DNA of 64,000 nt. Origin: Azorhizobium doebereinerae UFLA1-100 (GTDB lineage Bacteria; Pseudomonadota; Alphaproteobacteria; Rhizobiales; Xanthobacteraceae). Each line of letters opens with the position of its first letter. Position 1 is the first letter of the stretch. The position numbers and the translations under genes were made by a program. Under the pieces are notes generated by a model. It was not told where the DNA came from. It saw nothing but the letters and a program-made list of their open reading frames with translations, and did no database searches. Of this stretch, positions 56,524-64,000 are shown piece after piece. The stretch spans positions 62,001 to 126,000 of the forward strand of contig NZ_AXBA01000016.1 of the NCBI RefSeq assembly GCF_000473085.1, written 5' to 3'.

Positions 56524-57729
56524 ATGATCCATTCCAGCGACGAGGCAGCGTCCCCTTCCGGCGACAACGGCACCCTGGCCCCGGCAACCCGGGTGGCCCA
56601 TCTCGGCCTCGATCCCGCCCGCTTCGACGGCTTCGTCAATCCGCCCGTGGTGCGCGGCTCCACCGTGCTGTCGCCGACCTACAAGGATCTCGTGGGCCAT
56701 ACCGGCCGCTACAGCTACGGCCGGCGCGGCAATCCCACCACCGAGGCCCTCCAGACCGCCATCACCGCGCTGGAAGGCGGCGACGGCACGGTGCTGACCC
56801 CCTCCGGCCTCTCGGCCATCTCGGTGGCGCTGCTCTCCCTGCTCGGCGCCGGCGACCATCTGCTGATGGTGGACACCACCTACCGGCCGACGCGCAATTT
56901 CTGCGACAAGGCGCTGAAGCGGCTCGGCGTGGAGACGACCTATTTCGATCCGCTGGTCGGCGCCGGCATCGCCGAGCTGATCCGCCCGAACACCCGCGCC
57001 ATCTTCCTCGAATCGCCCGGCTCGCAGAGCTTCGAGATGCAGGACGTGCCGGCGATCACTTCGGTCGCCCGCGCGCGCGGCGTCTTCACCCTGATCGACA
57101 ACACCTGGGCGACGCCGCTGTTTTTCCGGCCGCACGCCTTCGGGGTGGACGTCTCCATCCAGGCCGGCACCAAGTATCTGGGCGGCCATGCGGACCTCAA
57201 CCTCGGCACCATCTCGGCCGTGGGCAAGGCCTGGACGCTTGTGCTCGCCACCCATGGCGACATGGGCATCTGCGTCTCGCCGGACGATGCGGCGCTCGGC
57301 TCGCGCGGGCTGCGCACGCTGGCGGTGCGGCTGGAGCGCCACCACGCGTCCGGCCTTGAGGTCGCCCGCTGGCTCGCCGCCTCGCCTTATGTCTCGCGGG
57401 TGCTGCACCCGGCGCTGGAGAGCGATCCGGGCCACGCCATCTGGAAGCGCGATTTCTCGGGCGCCTGCGGCCTGTTCAGCCTGATCCTCAAGCCGGTGCC
57501 GGAGGCGGCGGTGGCCACCTTCTTCGATGCGCTGAAGCTGTTCGGCATGGGCTATTCGTGGGGCGGCTTCGAGAGCCTCGCCATCCCGTTCGACTGCTCG
57601 GACTACCGCACCGCCACGCGCTGGCAGGCGGAAGGCCCGGCGGTGCGCCTGCACATCGGCCTGGAAGCCCCGGCGGACATCATCGCCGACCTCGATCAGG
57701 CCCTGGCCAAGATGCAGGCGGCCGCCTGA
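56524..57729 (+). CDS. metC: Cystathionine beta-lyase
   Basis: About 401 residues, Cys/Met-metabolism PLP family. Substrate and PLP motifs YSYGRRGNPTTEALQTA, FLESPGSQSFEMQDVPAI (MetC-type), DNTWATPLFFRPHAFGVD and Lys217 in SIQAGTKYLGGHADL. It cleaves cystathionine to homocysteine, pyruvate and ammonia. ATG 56524 is preferred over TTG 56515. In Rhizobium a metC gene also lies next to aapJ, as here. Confidence 0.95.
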   Translation: MIHSSDEAASPSGDNGTLAPATRVAHLGLDPARFDGFVNPPVVRGSTVLSPTYKDLVGHTGRYSYGRRGNPTTEALQTAITALEGGDGTVLTPSGLSAISVALLSLLGAGDHLLMVDTTYRPTRNFCDKALKRLGVETTYFDPLVGAGIAELIRPNTRAIFLESPGSQSFEMQDVPAITSVARARGVFTLIDNTWATPLFFRPHAFGVDVSIQAGTKYLGGHADLNLGTISAVGKAWTLVLATHGDMGICVSPDDAALGSRGLRTLAVRLERHHASGLEVARWLAASPYVSRVLHPALESDPGHAIWKRDFSGACGLFSLILKPVPEAAVATFFDALKLFGMGYSWGGFESLAIPFDCSDYRTATRWQAEGPAVRLHIGLEAPADIIADLDQALAKMQAAA

Positions 57730-57747
57730 CGCGCACTGCGGCCCAAG

Positions 57748-57771
57748 CCGCCGCCCGGCCCCGGGCGGCGG
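57748..57771. terminator. Hairpin between convergent metC and lipid-A N-domain gene
   Basis: ccgccgcccgg / ccgggcggcgg arms of 11 bp around a very short loop (10 bp with a 4-nt loop in practice) in the 46-nt gap between two convergent stops. It could serve both genes; no T-tract. Confidence 0.45.
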
Positions 57772-57775
57772 GCAC

Positions 57776-58111
57776 TCAGGTGACGGCGCGGTTGGCGCGC
57801 CGCTCGCGCAGGGCGAACTGCAGGTTGCGGATATAGATGAAGGTGGAGAGCGCCTGGCCGGCGATGAACACCGGATCGCGGCGATAGATCGCATAGATCA
57901 GCAGCAGGGTGCCGCCGCCCAGCGAGAAGGTCCAGAAGGCGAACGGCAGCACGGAGCGCCCCGCCCGCTCGCTGGCGATCCATTGCACCACGAACCGTCC
58001 CGTGAACATCACCTGCGCGACGAAGCCGAGGACCACCCAGCCATCGAGCTGGGTGATGAAGACGTCGTGCAGATAGTCACCGACCGACTGCACCAGCTGG
58101 ACCAGCAGCAT
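57776..58111 (-). CDS. Lipid-A-disaccharide-synthase N-terminal-domain (LAB_N) protein
   Basis: 111 residues with about three membrane helices: VVLGFVAQVMFTGRFVVQWI, FWTFSLGGGTLLLIYAIYR and FIAGQALSTFIYIRNLQF. This is the small LAB_N domain, often found next to ArnC/ArnT-like genes, of uncertain role but tied to lipid A or lipid-carrier sugar transfer. It lies 7 nt after the GT2 gene and is the last gene of the operon. Confidence 0.88.
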   Translation of the reverse strand: MLLVQLVQSVGDYLHDVFITQLDGWVVLGFVAQVMFTGRFVVQWIASERAGRSVLPFAFWTFSLGGGTLLLIYAIYRRDPVFIAGQALSTFIYIRNLQFALRERRANRAVT

Positions 58112-58118
58112 CTCGTTC

Positions 58119-58856
58119 TCACTCCACGACCTGCGGCACGCGCCGCCGCCGGATCAGCCACCAGACGCCCAGAAGGTCGGCGATGCCGACCCACAGGCGG
58201 TTGAAGAAGCCGTAATTGGACACGCCGTGCCAGCGGGCACGATCCACCACCGGCAGCGTGCGGATCTCATAGCCCTCGCGCTTCACCAGCGCCGGGGTGA
58301 AGCGATGGAGCCCGTCGAACACGGGCAGCGTGAGATAGATGCGCCGCCGCACCACCTTCAGGCCGCATCCCGTATCGCGGGTATCGTCATTCAGCAAGGC
58401 GCGCCGCACCCGGTTGGCGGTGCGCGACTGCAAGCGCTTGAAGGCCGTGTCCTTGCGCCCCTGGCGCTCGCCCTGCACCATGCCGACGCGCGGACCGCCT
58501 TCATCCAGCACGCGAACCATGTCCGGCAGATAGGCCGGATTGTTCTGGCCGTCGCCGTCCAGCATGATCAGGATGTCGCCCTCCGCCGCCCGGGCGCCGG
58601 TATCCATGCCCGCCGACTTTCCACAGGAATTGACGTGCGAGAGGACCCGCATGTACGGCCGGGTGCGGGCCGCCTGCGCCAGTTCCAGCGCGGTGCCGTC
58701 GGTGGAGCCGTCATTCACGAAGATGAGCTCGAACGGCTCCTGGAAGGCGGCATCGATCTCTTCGATCAGCGGCGTGATGTTGCCCGCCTCGTTCTTGACG
58801 GCGATCACGACGGACAGGCGGGGCGTGCCGGCGGCGCCGGCAGGAGTGGAGGTCAA
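58119..58856 (-). CDS. Family 2 glycosyltransferase, dolichol/undecaprenyl-phosphate-sugar synthase type
   Basis: 245 residues. GT-A fold: LSVVIAVKNEAGNITPLIEE, FVNDGSTDGTALELA and the metal-binding LDGDGQNNP. Only one C-terminal hydrophobic segment (WVGIADLLGVWWLI). It resembles DPM1/ArnC-type enzymes that load a sugar onto a C55 lipid phosphate at the inner leaflet. Overlaps the PAP2 gene by ATGA. The sugar is unknown. Confidence 0.9.
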   Translation of the reverse strand: MTSTPAGAAGTPRLSVVIAVKNEAGNITPLIEEIDAAFQEPFELIFVNDGSTDGTALELAQAARTRPYMRVLSHVNSCGKSAGMDTGARAAEGDILIMLDGDGQNNPAYLPDMVRVLDEGGPRVGMVQGERQGRKDTAFKRLQSRTANRVRRALLNDDTRDTGCGLKVVRRRIYLTLPVFDGLHRFTPALVKREGYEIRTLPVVDRARWHGVSNYGFFNRLWVGIADLLGVWWLIRRRRVPQVVE

Positions 58857-59761
58857 GGTCTAGCCTCTTGGGAAGCGGAGGGAGCACCGGACAGACGGTG
58901 CGCGGGCGAGAAAAGCGCGATCAGGCGCCGCATGGAGGGGCCGGGCTTCGGCGACACGGTGCCGTCGGCGGCGATCTGGAACACCAGTCCGCGCGCGGCG
59001 AACACCTTGGCCAGCCAGAAGGTGGCGGTGGTGGCGATGGCGGCGGCGGCGATGACGTCGCTGGGATAATGCGAGCCGAGCACCACGCGCGAGGCGGCCA
59101 CCAGCACGGCGAGCGAGATCAGCCACCAGCGGGCCTTGGGGAACAGCAAGGCCAGCGACACCGCCAGCGCGAACACCACCGTGGCATGGCCGGAGGGAAA
59201 GCTGGAATAGCTCGCCTTGAGCTTGAACAGCGAGAACGTCAGGTGGGCATCCGGGCCGGGCAGCAGCAGCGCCTCGTAGGGCCGGGCGCGACCGAGGGCG
59301 TATTTCACCACCAGCACCACCAGCGACACGCCGGCCACGCTGGTGAAGACGAAGCCCACGCGCGCCACGACCGACGCCGCCACCCGGCGGTACAAAGGAT
59401 CGAGATGGGGCATGGCGCCGAGCAGCACCAGCAGCGCGAGGCCCAGCGGCCAGAGCACCACGGAGCCGAGGCCCAGCTCGGTGACGCGCTCGAACAGATG
59501 CACCACGCCGATGGGCAGGCGCAGCCGCAGGCCGGGAATGAACGGATCGACCAGGATCATGCTGGCCGCGACCAGCCCGCCCGCCAGCAGGAACAGGCAG
59601 GCCATCTCCACCAGCCCGTCCAGCGGCAGGCGCGGCACCGGCCCACGCACCCGGCGGCGGCGCAGCACCGCAAGCGCCGCGAACAGGCCGGTGACGGCGA
59701 CGCGGGCGTCCTCCGCCAGCCGCAGACGGCGCGCCGGGGGTGTCACCACAGCATCGCTCAC
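58853..59761 (-). CDS. PAP2-family membrane phosphatase
   Basis: 302 residues, about six helices. The three PAP2 motifs are present: KYALGRARP, FPSGHATVVFAL and SRVVLGSHYPSDV, giving the catalytic His/Asp set. Such enzymes dephosphorylate lipid A (LpxE/LpxF types) or undecaprenyl diphosphate. The operon position between an ArnT-like and a GT2 gene suggests lipid A or carrier-lipid phosphate processing. Overlaps both neighbours by 4 nt. Confidence 0.92.
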   Translation of the reverse strand: MSDAVVTPPARRLRLAEDARVAVTGLFAALAVLRRRRVRGPVPRLPLDGLVEMACLFLLAGGLVAASMILVDPFIPGLRLRLPIGVVHLFERVTELGLGSVVLWPLGLALLVLLGAMPHLDPLYRRVAASVVARVGFVFTSVAGVSLVVLVVKYALGRARPYEALLLPGPDAHLTFSLFKLKASYSSFPSGHATVVFALAVSLALLFPKARWWLISLAVLVAASRVVLGSHYPSDVIAAAAIATTATFWLAKVFAARGLVFQIAADGTVSPKPGPSMRRLIALFSPAHRLSGAPSASQEARP

Positions 59762-61491
59762 CGCGCCGGCTCCGCGCTGCGGAACACGGAAATCTCCTGC
59801 ATGCGGCCGCCGTTATAGGCGAAGCCGTCGACCCGCTCCACGCGCTCCATCTTCAGCCCCAGCGCGGTGGCGCGGGCCTCGAACAGCGGCAGCATGGGCT
59901 TGCCGATGAAGGCGAGCGAACAGCCGCCCTCCTTCAGCAGGTCGGCGGCGGCCATCGGATCGGTGAAGCGGATGTCGGTGCCGGCCAGGAAGGCGAGGCT
60001 CGGCTCCTGATAGGGCACGGTGGCGATGCGGTCCGCCGGGCAGCCGCTGTCGCGGGCGATGGCGGCGAGGCGCTGGGAGATCCACACCCCCTTCAGGTGC
60101 GGCATCAGCCCCTGGTAGACGCCCCAATAGAGCACCAGCGCGCCGAGCGCGGCCACCAGGAAGGCCGGCTGCGGCCCGGCCGCCGGCGCGGCGAGGGCGG
60201 CGAGCACCAGCAGCGCCACGCCCGCCGCCAGCAGCGGCCATGCGGCGAGCGCCAGCCCGTCGCCCAGGTAGAAGAAGCCCGCCGCGAGCGCGAGCGCCAG
60301 CAGCGCGCCCATCACCGGCCACAGCCACACCAGCGGCGCCAGGCGCGCGCCCAGCCGGACCATCGCGCCGCGCTGCCAGGCGAGGGCGGCGAGGATGGCG
60401 AGCGCCGGATAGAGCGGCAGCACGTAATGGGGCAGCTTGGTGGCGGTGATCTCGAACACCAGCCACGCCGGCACGATCCAGGCCAGCAGGAAGATGACCG
60501 GCTTCTCCCGCCGCGCCCGCCACGCGAACGGCAGCGCCATGGCCACCAGCACGACGGCCGGCCAGAAGGTGCCCCAGATCGCCAGCAGATAGGTGCCGGG
60601 CGGCGCCCAGTGGCCTTCCTGCCCTTCCGTCACCTTGCCCAGCATGTCGACGCCGACGGCGAGCTTATAGAAGGCGCCGTTGGTGACGTAATAGATCGCC
60701 ACGAACCAGGGCAGCACCAGCAGCAGGCACCAGGCGATGCCCGGCAGCGGGCGCAGCCGCAGCAGGAAGCGGCCGGAGCGCTCCACCACCGCCAGCACGA
60801 CGATGGGCAGGCCGACGAACAGGGGCGCCATCGGCCCCTTGATGAGGATGCCGGCGGCAAGCCCGGTCCAGAACACGGCGGCGACGGCGAACGAGCCGCG
60901 CCGGTCGAGGGCCGGAGCCAGATAGGCCCGCGCCAGCGCGCCCATGGAGGCCATCACCGTGCACAGCAGCACCGCGTCGGTCTTGGCGAGGCGGGCCTCG
61001 ATGCCCAGCAGCACGCACGAGGCCATCACCAGCCCGGCGAACAGCGCCCCGCGCCGCGAGGTGAACACCAGCGCGGTCCAATAGGTGAGCAGCACCGCGC
61101 CGATGGCGCCGATCAGCGAGGGCAGGCGGTAGAAGGCGATAGTGGTGCGGGCGGACGGGCCGACCACGGCCTCGCCCAGAGCGGCGCTGGCGGCCTGGAG
61201 CCAGTGGATGCCCACCGGCTTCTTGTAGCGCACCTCATCCTTGAAGCGGATGTCGATGAAATTGCCGGTCTCCAGCATCTGCTTGCTGGCCTGGGCGAAG
61301 CGCGCCTCGTCCCGGTCGATGGGCGAGATGGCGGCGAAGCCCGGCAGGAAGGCGGCGAGCGACACGATGACGAGCAGCAGGCAGGCGCGCGCATGGCTCC
61401 CCGCCGCCGCATCGAGGCTGGCGGACAGCCGGTGCGCGAGTTCCACTGCGAAGGACCGGCGTGTCTGGGACGCCGGGGCGGATATGGCCAT
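59758..61491 (-). CDS. ArnT-like lipid-linked sugar transferase (GT83/PMT family)
   Basis: 577 residues with about 12 helices. The first periplasmic loop has the catalytic motif ISPIDRDEARFAQASKQMLE and IRFKDEVRYKKPVGIHWLQA, almost the ArnT signature. ArnT moves aminoarabinose from C55-phosphate to lipid A; related rhizobial Rgt enzymes move galacturonic acid. The donor sugar cannot be assigned. Start 61491 is chosen to drop an Arg-rich non-coding extension. First gene of the four-gene operon. Confidence 0.93.
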   Translation of the reverse strand: MAISAPASQTRRSFAVELAHRLSASLDAAAGSHARACLLLVIVSLAAFLPGFAAISPIDRDEARFAQASKQMLETGNFIDIRFKDEVRYKKPVGIHWLQAASAALGEAVVGPSARTTIAFYRLPSLIGAIGAVLLTYWTALVFTSRRGALFAGLVMASCVLLGIEARLAKTDAVLLCTVMASMGALARAYLAPALDRRGSFAVAAVFWTGLAAGILIKGPMAPLFVGLPIVVLAVVERSGRFLLRLRPLPGIAWCLLLVLPWFVAIYYVTNGAFYKLAVGVDMLGKVTEGQEGHWAPPGTYLLAIWGTFWPAVVLVAMALPFAWRARREKPVIFLLAWIVPAWLVFEITATKLPHYVLPLYPALAILAALAWQRGAMVRLGARLAPLVWLWPVMGALLALALAAGFFYLGDGLALAAWPLLAAGVALLVLAALAAPAAGPQPAFLVAALGALVLYWGVYQGLMPHLKGVWISQRLAAIARDSGCPADRIATVPYQEPSLAFLAGTDIRFTDPMAAADLLKEGGCSLAFIGKPMLPLFEARATALGLKMERVERVDGFAYNGGRMQEISVFRSAEPAR

Positions 61492-61691
61492 GCTCGATGA
61501 AGATCCGGTCGATTTGGGCGCGGACAATAGCAGAAACGCCCCGCCGGCAAAGGCCGCGCAAAGGTGGCGCAAACAAGGCCCCGGCCGGAGCCAGGCGCCG
61601 CATGGGGCGCGAAGCCCGCCAGATGATCGCGCAAAGGCCGTATCCGATGGCGCGGGGCCCCTCCCCTGCCCTACCCCCCTGCCGGCGGGGC

Positions 61692-62621
61692 TCAGGGCCG
61701 TTCGCCCGCTCCCGCCGTCCAGGCGTGCGCGCCGCCCGCGAACGCCAGCGCCCGCGCATTGCCGCCGCACACGGCATCGCGCACGCCCGTCTCGGGCAGC
61801 AGGTGCTGAAGCGCGAGGCGGTGCTCGTTGGAGCTATAGGCCCGGCGGCCGGCGTGCGAGCCGCTGCACCAGGCCAGCCGCTGCCCGCCGGCGATCTCCT
61901 GGAGCCGGTCCAGCAGGCGCCCGAGGCCGCGCAGGTGCAGGGGCGCCGGCGAGAAGCAGATCCACAGGTCCGGATGGGCGGCATGGCGCTCCAGCATCCG
62001 GAACGCCCGCCAGGCGCGGCACAGCCGCTCGGCCGCGCGCGGCAGTTCGAGGCGGACGACGGCGCCATTGCCCAGCACTAGCGGCAGCAGTTCCTCCCAG
62101 GCGTCCGGGTCCACATCGAGATGCAGATGCAGCCCGAAGGCCGCCAGCCGGAGCAGGAACGGCCGCCAGGCCTCCCGCGCCGGCAGCCCGGTCGCGTGCG
62201 AGACGGTGACGCCGGCCAGACCATGGCCGGCCATCAGGGGCAGAGCGGCCGGCAGGCCGTCCGCCGGCAACGGCAGCACGGCGCGCAGGCGGCCGGGCGC
62301 GGCGGCGGCGGTATCGAGGACGGCCCGCCAGCCATCGGGCCGCGCCGGCTGGAGCAGCGCCGCCGTGATCCCCTCGCGGTCGAGATGGGCGAGAACCGGC
62401 GTGGCGAGGTGCGACGCGCGTGGATCGGGCCGCGCCTGTGGCACCGGGGGCGTCCATGTGTCCGGAAGATCCGGCCCTGCCCGCCTCTCCGGCGGGTCGT
62501 CGCCGCACCGCAGCGCGCGCGGCAGCACCAGTCCGGCATCCACGAAATCGGAGCTGACCCACCTCCCGGGCCCGCCGCCGCGGCCCACGGGGCGAAGGTC
62601 GCTCAAAACGCTGGTGTTCAT
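61692..62621 (-). CDS. Amidohydrolase-2-like protein without the HxH metal motif
   Basis: 309 residues. TIM-barrel segments as in PDC-lactonase-like amidohydrolases: TPVLAHLDREGITAALLQPA, APGRLRAVLPLPADG, GVTVSHATGLPAREAWRPFL and LHLHLDVDPDAWEELLP. The N-terminal DxHxH that opens these enzymes is replaced by DTWTPPVPQARP, so metal binding is probably altered. GGGAG lies 5 nt before ATG 62621. Neighbours give no pathway hint. Confidence 0.75.
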   Translation of the reverse strand: MNTSVLSDLRPVGRGGGPGRWVSSDFVDAGLVLPRALRCGDDPPERRAGPDLPDTWTPPVPQARPDPRASHLATPVLAHLDREGITAALLQPARPDGWRAVLDTAAAAPGRLRAVLPLPADGLPAALPLMAGHGLAGVTVSHATGLPAREAWRPFLLRLAAFGLHLHLDVDPDAWEELLPLVLGNGAVVRLELPRAAERLCRAWRAFRMLERHAAHPDLWICFSPAPLHLRGLGRLLDRLQEIAGGQRLAWCSGSHAGRRAYSSNEHRLALQHLLPETGVRDAVCGGNARALAFAGGAHAWTAGAGERP

Positions 62622-62764
62622 CCTCGCTCCCCGGCCGCCGTCACGCCTGTGACTCGGCACGTGGGGAAAACCTGACAGAACCTTGGCGGGGCATAAAGAT
62701 GCCGCCGCCCATCACAACTACCGCCGTGGATGCATTGATTTCGAATTACAACCAGATCCCGCGC

Positions 62765-62953
62765 TCATTTGGTCAGGATCAGCTTGTTCTGCGAGGTCAG
62801 CCGCAATTGGTAGGTCTGCGAGCCGTGGGTGATGGTCAGCACCCGCGAGGCGACGAACAGGTCGCGGCTGTCCAGCTTCTCGTCGAAAACCGGCACGGCT
62901 CGGGTCCGGGGTTCGGGCTGCCAAGCGGTGGGGGCATGGTCATGCTTGGTCAT
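62765..62953 (-). CDS. hemP: Hemin uptake protein HemP
   Basis: 62 residues. The C-terminal half SRVLTITHGSQTYQLRLTSQ and the terminal NKLILTK match HemP, whose conserved end is a Tyr-x-Leu-Arg-Leu-Thr pattern followed by Lys-Leu-Ile-Leu-Thr-Lys. HemP binds DNA or aids heme-receptor expression in other proteobacteria. GGAG is 8 nt before the ATG. An Irr/ICE-like element is about 60 nt upstream. No heme receptor gene is adjacent in the window. Confidence 0.88.
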   Translation of the reverse strand: MTKHDHAPTAWQPEPRTRAVPVFDEKLDSRDLFVASRVLTITHGSQTYQLRLTSQNKLILTK

Positions 62954-63011
62954 TTGAACGACTCCAAACTAATGCCGCTCAATTTCGCGCACAGCTCAAG
63001 TCTTGCGCTAC

Positions 63012-63028
63012 TTTAGAGCGTTTCAATA
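63012..63028 (-). promoter_or_regulatory. Candidate Irr iron-control element (ICE) of hemP
   Basis: TTTAGAG-CGT-TTCAATA on the plus strand matches the inverted-repeat pattern TTTAGAA-N3-TTCTAAA at 11 of 14 positions. It lies about 60 nt upstream of hemP. Confidence 0.45.
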
Positions 63029-63188
63029 TTTCGCTCACCTCGATGAAAACGAGTTAATACACGATAACCGATAAATCAATGCAACGGCACGTAGAACAGT
63101 TCCATAGAAGGATCTGCCGCGCAGGCATACCGCCAGCACGGGTCACAGGTGCGTGGGATCGCAAGGTGCGGGCGCGGGGCGCCGGCGG

Positions 63189-64000
63189 CTATTCCGCCGG
63201 GGCCGGATGCTCGCTCGGCGCCGGCTTCTCGGTGCCGGAGATGGCGGCGTTGACCTTGTGGTCCAGCCGGTCGAGATAGAGGTAGATCACCGGCGTGATG
63301 TAGAGCGTGAGCAACTGCGAGAGCATCAGCCCGCCAACCACCGCCACGCCCAGCGGCTGGCGCAGCTCCGAGCCGGCGCCCGCGCCGATGGCGATGGGCA
63401 GCACGCCGAAGATGGCGGCCAGCGTCGTCATCATGATGGGGCGGAACCGCAGCAGCGCCGCCTCGCGGATGGCGTCCAGCGCCTCCACGCCCTGGCGGCG
63501 GCGCTCCAGCGCCACGTCGATCATCATGATGGCGTTCTTCTTCACGATGCCCACCAGCATCACGATGCCGATGATGGCGATCACCGACAATTCGATGTCG
63601 AAGATCATCAGGGTGAGCAGCGCGCCGATGCCCGCCGAGGGCAGGCCGGACAGGATGGTGATGGGGTGGATGAAGCTCTCGTAGAGCACGCCCAGCACGA
63701 TGTAGATCACCACCACGGCGGCGAGGATCAGCAGCGCCTGGTTGCCCAGCGCGTCCTGGAACACCTGGGCGGTGCCCTGGAAGCCGGTGGTGACGGTGGC
63801 CGGCAGGCCGGCCGCCCGCTCGGCGGCGCCGATCTGCTCCACCGCCTGCCCCAGCGAGGTGCCCGGCGCGAGGTTGAAGGAGATGGTGACCGCCGGCTGC
63901 TGCTGGTGGGCGATCTGTAGCGGCCCCACCGTGCGGCTGATGGTGGCCACCGTCTCCAGCGGCACGACGGTGCCGCTGGTGGTGCGCAGATAGACCCGGC
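63189..64000 (-). CDS. RND efflux permease, C-terminal part (N-terminus outside window)
   Basis: 270 residues visible; the frame runs through base 64000 without a start, so the N-terminus lies to the right. Visible parts are the periplasmic segment ([32 protein letters not shown]) and the last six helices, with [40 protein letters not shown] and [20 protein letters not shown]. These place it in the HAE1/MdtBC group of proton-driven multidrug pumps. The tail ends [13 protein letters not shown]. Partner genes (MFP, OMP) are not in view. Confidence 0.94.
   Translation of the reverse strand, partial: RVYLRTTSGTVVPLETVATISRTVGPLQIAHQQQPAVTISFNLAPGTSLGQAVEQIGAAERAAGLPATVTTGFQGTAQVFQDALGNQALLILAAVVVIYIVLGVLYESFIHPITILSGLPSAGIGALLTLMIFDIELSVIAIIGIVMLVGIVKKNAIMMIDVALERRRQGVEALDAIREAALLRFRPIMMTTLAAIFGVLPIAIGAGAGSELRQPLGVAVVGGLMLSQLLTLYITPVIYLYLDRLDHKVNAAISGTEKPAPSEHPAPAE

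Overview
This window is high-GC chromosomal DNA from an alphaproteobacterium. Gene order and content point to the order Hyphomicrobiales (Rhizobiales), probably near Xanthobacteraceae. The signs are the block tig-clpP-clpX-lon-hupB, metC divergent from an aapJQMP general amino-acid transporter, glnB-glnA behind a sigma-54-type promoter, clpS-clpA near a phasin gene, an Omp25/31-type porin and a HemP protein. The family-level placement is an inference from synteny and is not proven here.

Layout, left to right. 1-3.6 kb: the 3' part of an autotransporter adhesin with passenger repeats. 3.9-7.8 kb: dusA, a TSUP-family exporter, a secreted protein of unknown function and a DUF815 ATPase. 7.8-17.7 kb: an iron-siderophore locus. 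A divergent AraC regulator faces a tightly overlapping operon encoding a TonB-dependent receptor, ABC ATPase, Tat-exported binding protein, fused double permease, DUF2218-SIP ferric-siderophore reductase and an exporter-fold ABC protein. 17.8-20.2 kb: a YciA-like thioesterase, an FMN-dependent alpha-hydroxyacid oxidase and an Omp25-like porin. 20.2-24.1 kb: gene-poor DNA with tRNA-Asp, tRNA-Val, two paralogous single-domain PilZ proteins and HU.

24.1-31 kb: proteostasis block lon, clpX, clpP, tig (all minus) and tRNA-Leu, with a sigma-32-like promoter before lon. 31-36 kb: a LysR regulator divergent from a PdxI-like pyridoxal reductase, a multicopper-oxidase-fold protein without copper ligands, and the bifunctional Nnr NAD(P)HX repair enzyme. 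36-38.1 kb: glnB-glnA, ended by a clear terminator. 38.1-42.8 kb: azlD and an azlC that appears frameshifted at a G7 tract, a pabB-pabC-GNAT operon, and a protein with an I78-like C-terminus. 43-48.5 kb: clpA, clpS, phasin and a SPOR-containing D,D-carboxypeptidase. 48.6-51.5 kb: a Tim14/Pam18-like membrane J-protein, a VWA protein, panC and a 64-residue membrane protein.

51.6-57.7 kb: aapP-M-Q-J (minus), with a hairpin between J and Q that probably sets more binding protein than permease, then divergent metC. 57.8-61.5 kb: a four-gene minus-strand operon (ArnT-like transferase, PAP2 phosphatase, GT2 glycosyltransferase, lipid-A-synthase N-domain protein) that looks like an envelope-lipid sugar modification pathway. 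61.7-64 kb: an amidohydrolase-like protein without the usual HxH metal motif, hemP with an Irr-type box, and the C-terminal part of an RND efflux pump.

No CRISPR array, insertion sequence, prophage or rRNA operon was recognised. The least ordinary signals are the SIP/ABC pair reminiscent of mycobacterial IrtAB, the two TGC-N3-GCA palindromes 31 bp apart before the phasin gene, the copper-less multicopper oxidase, the twin PilZ genes interleaved with tRNAs, and the azlC frameshift.
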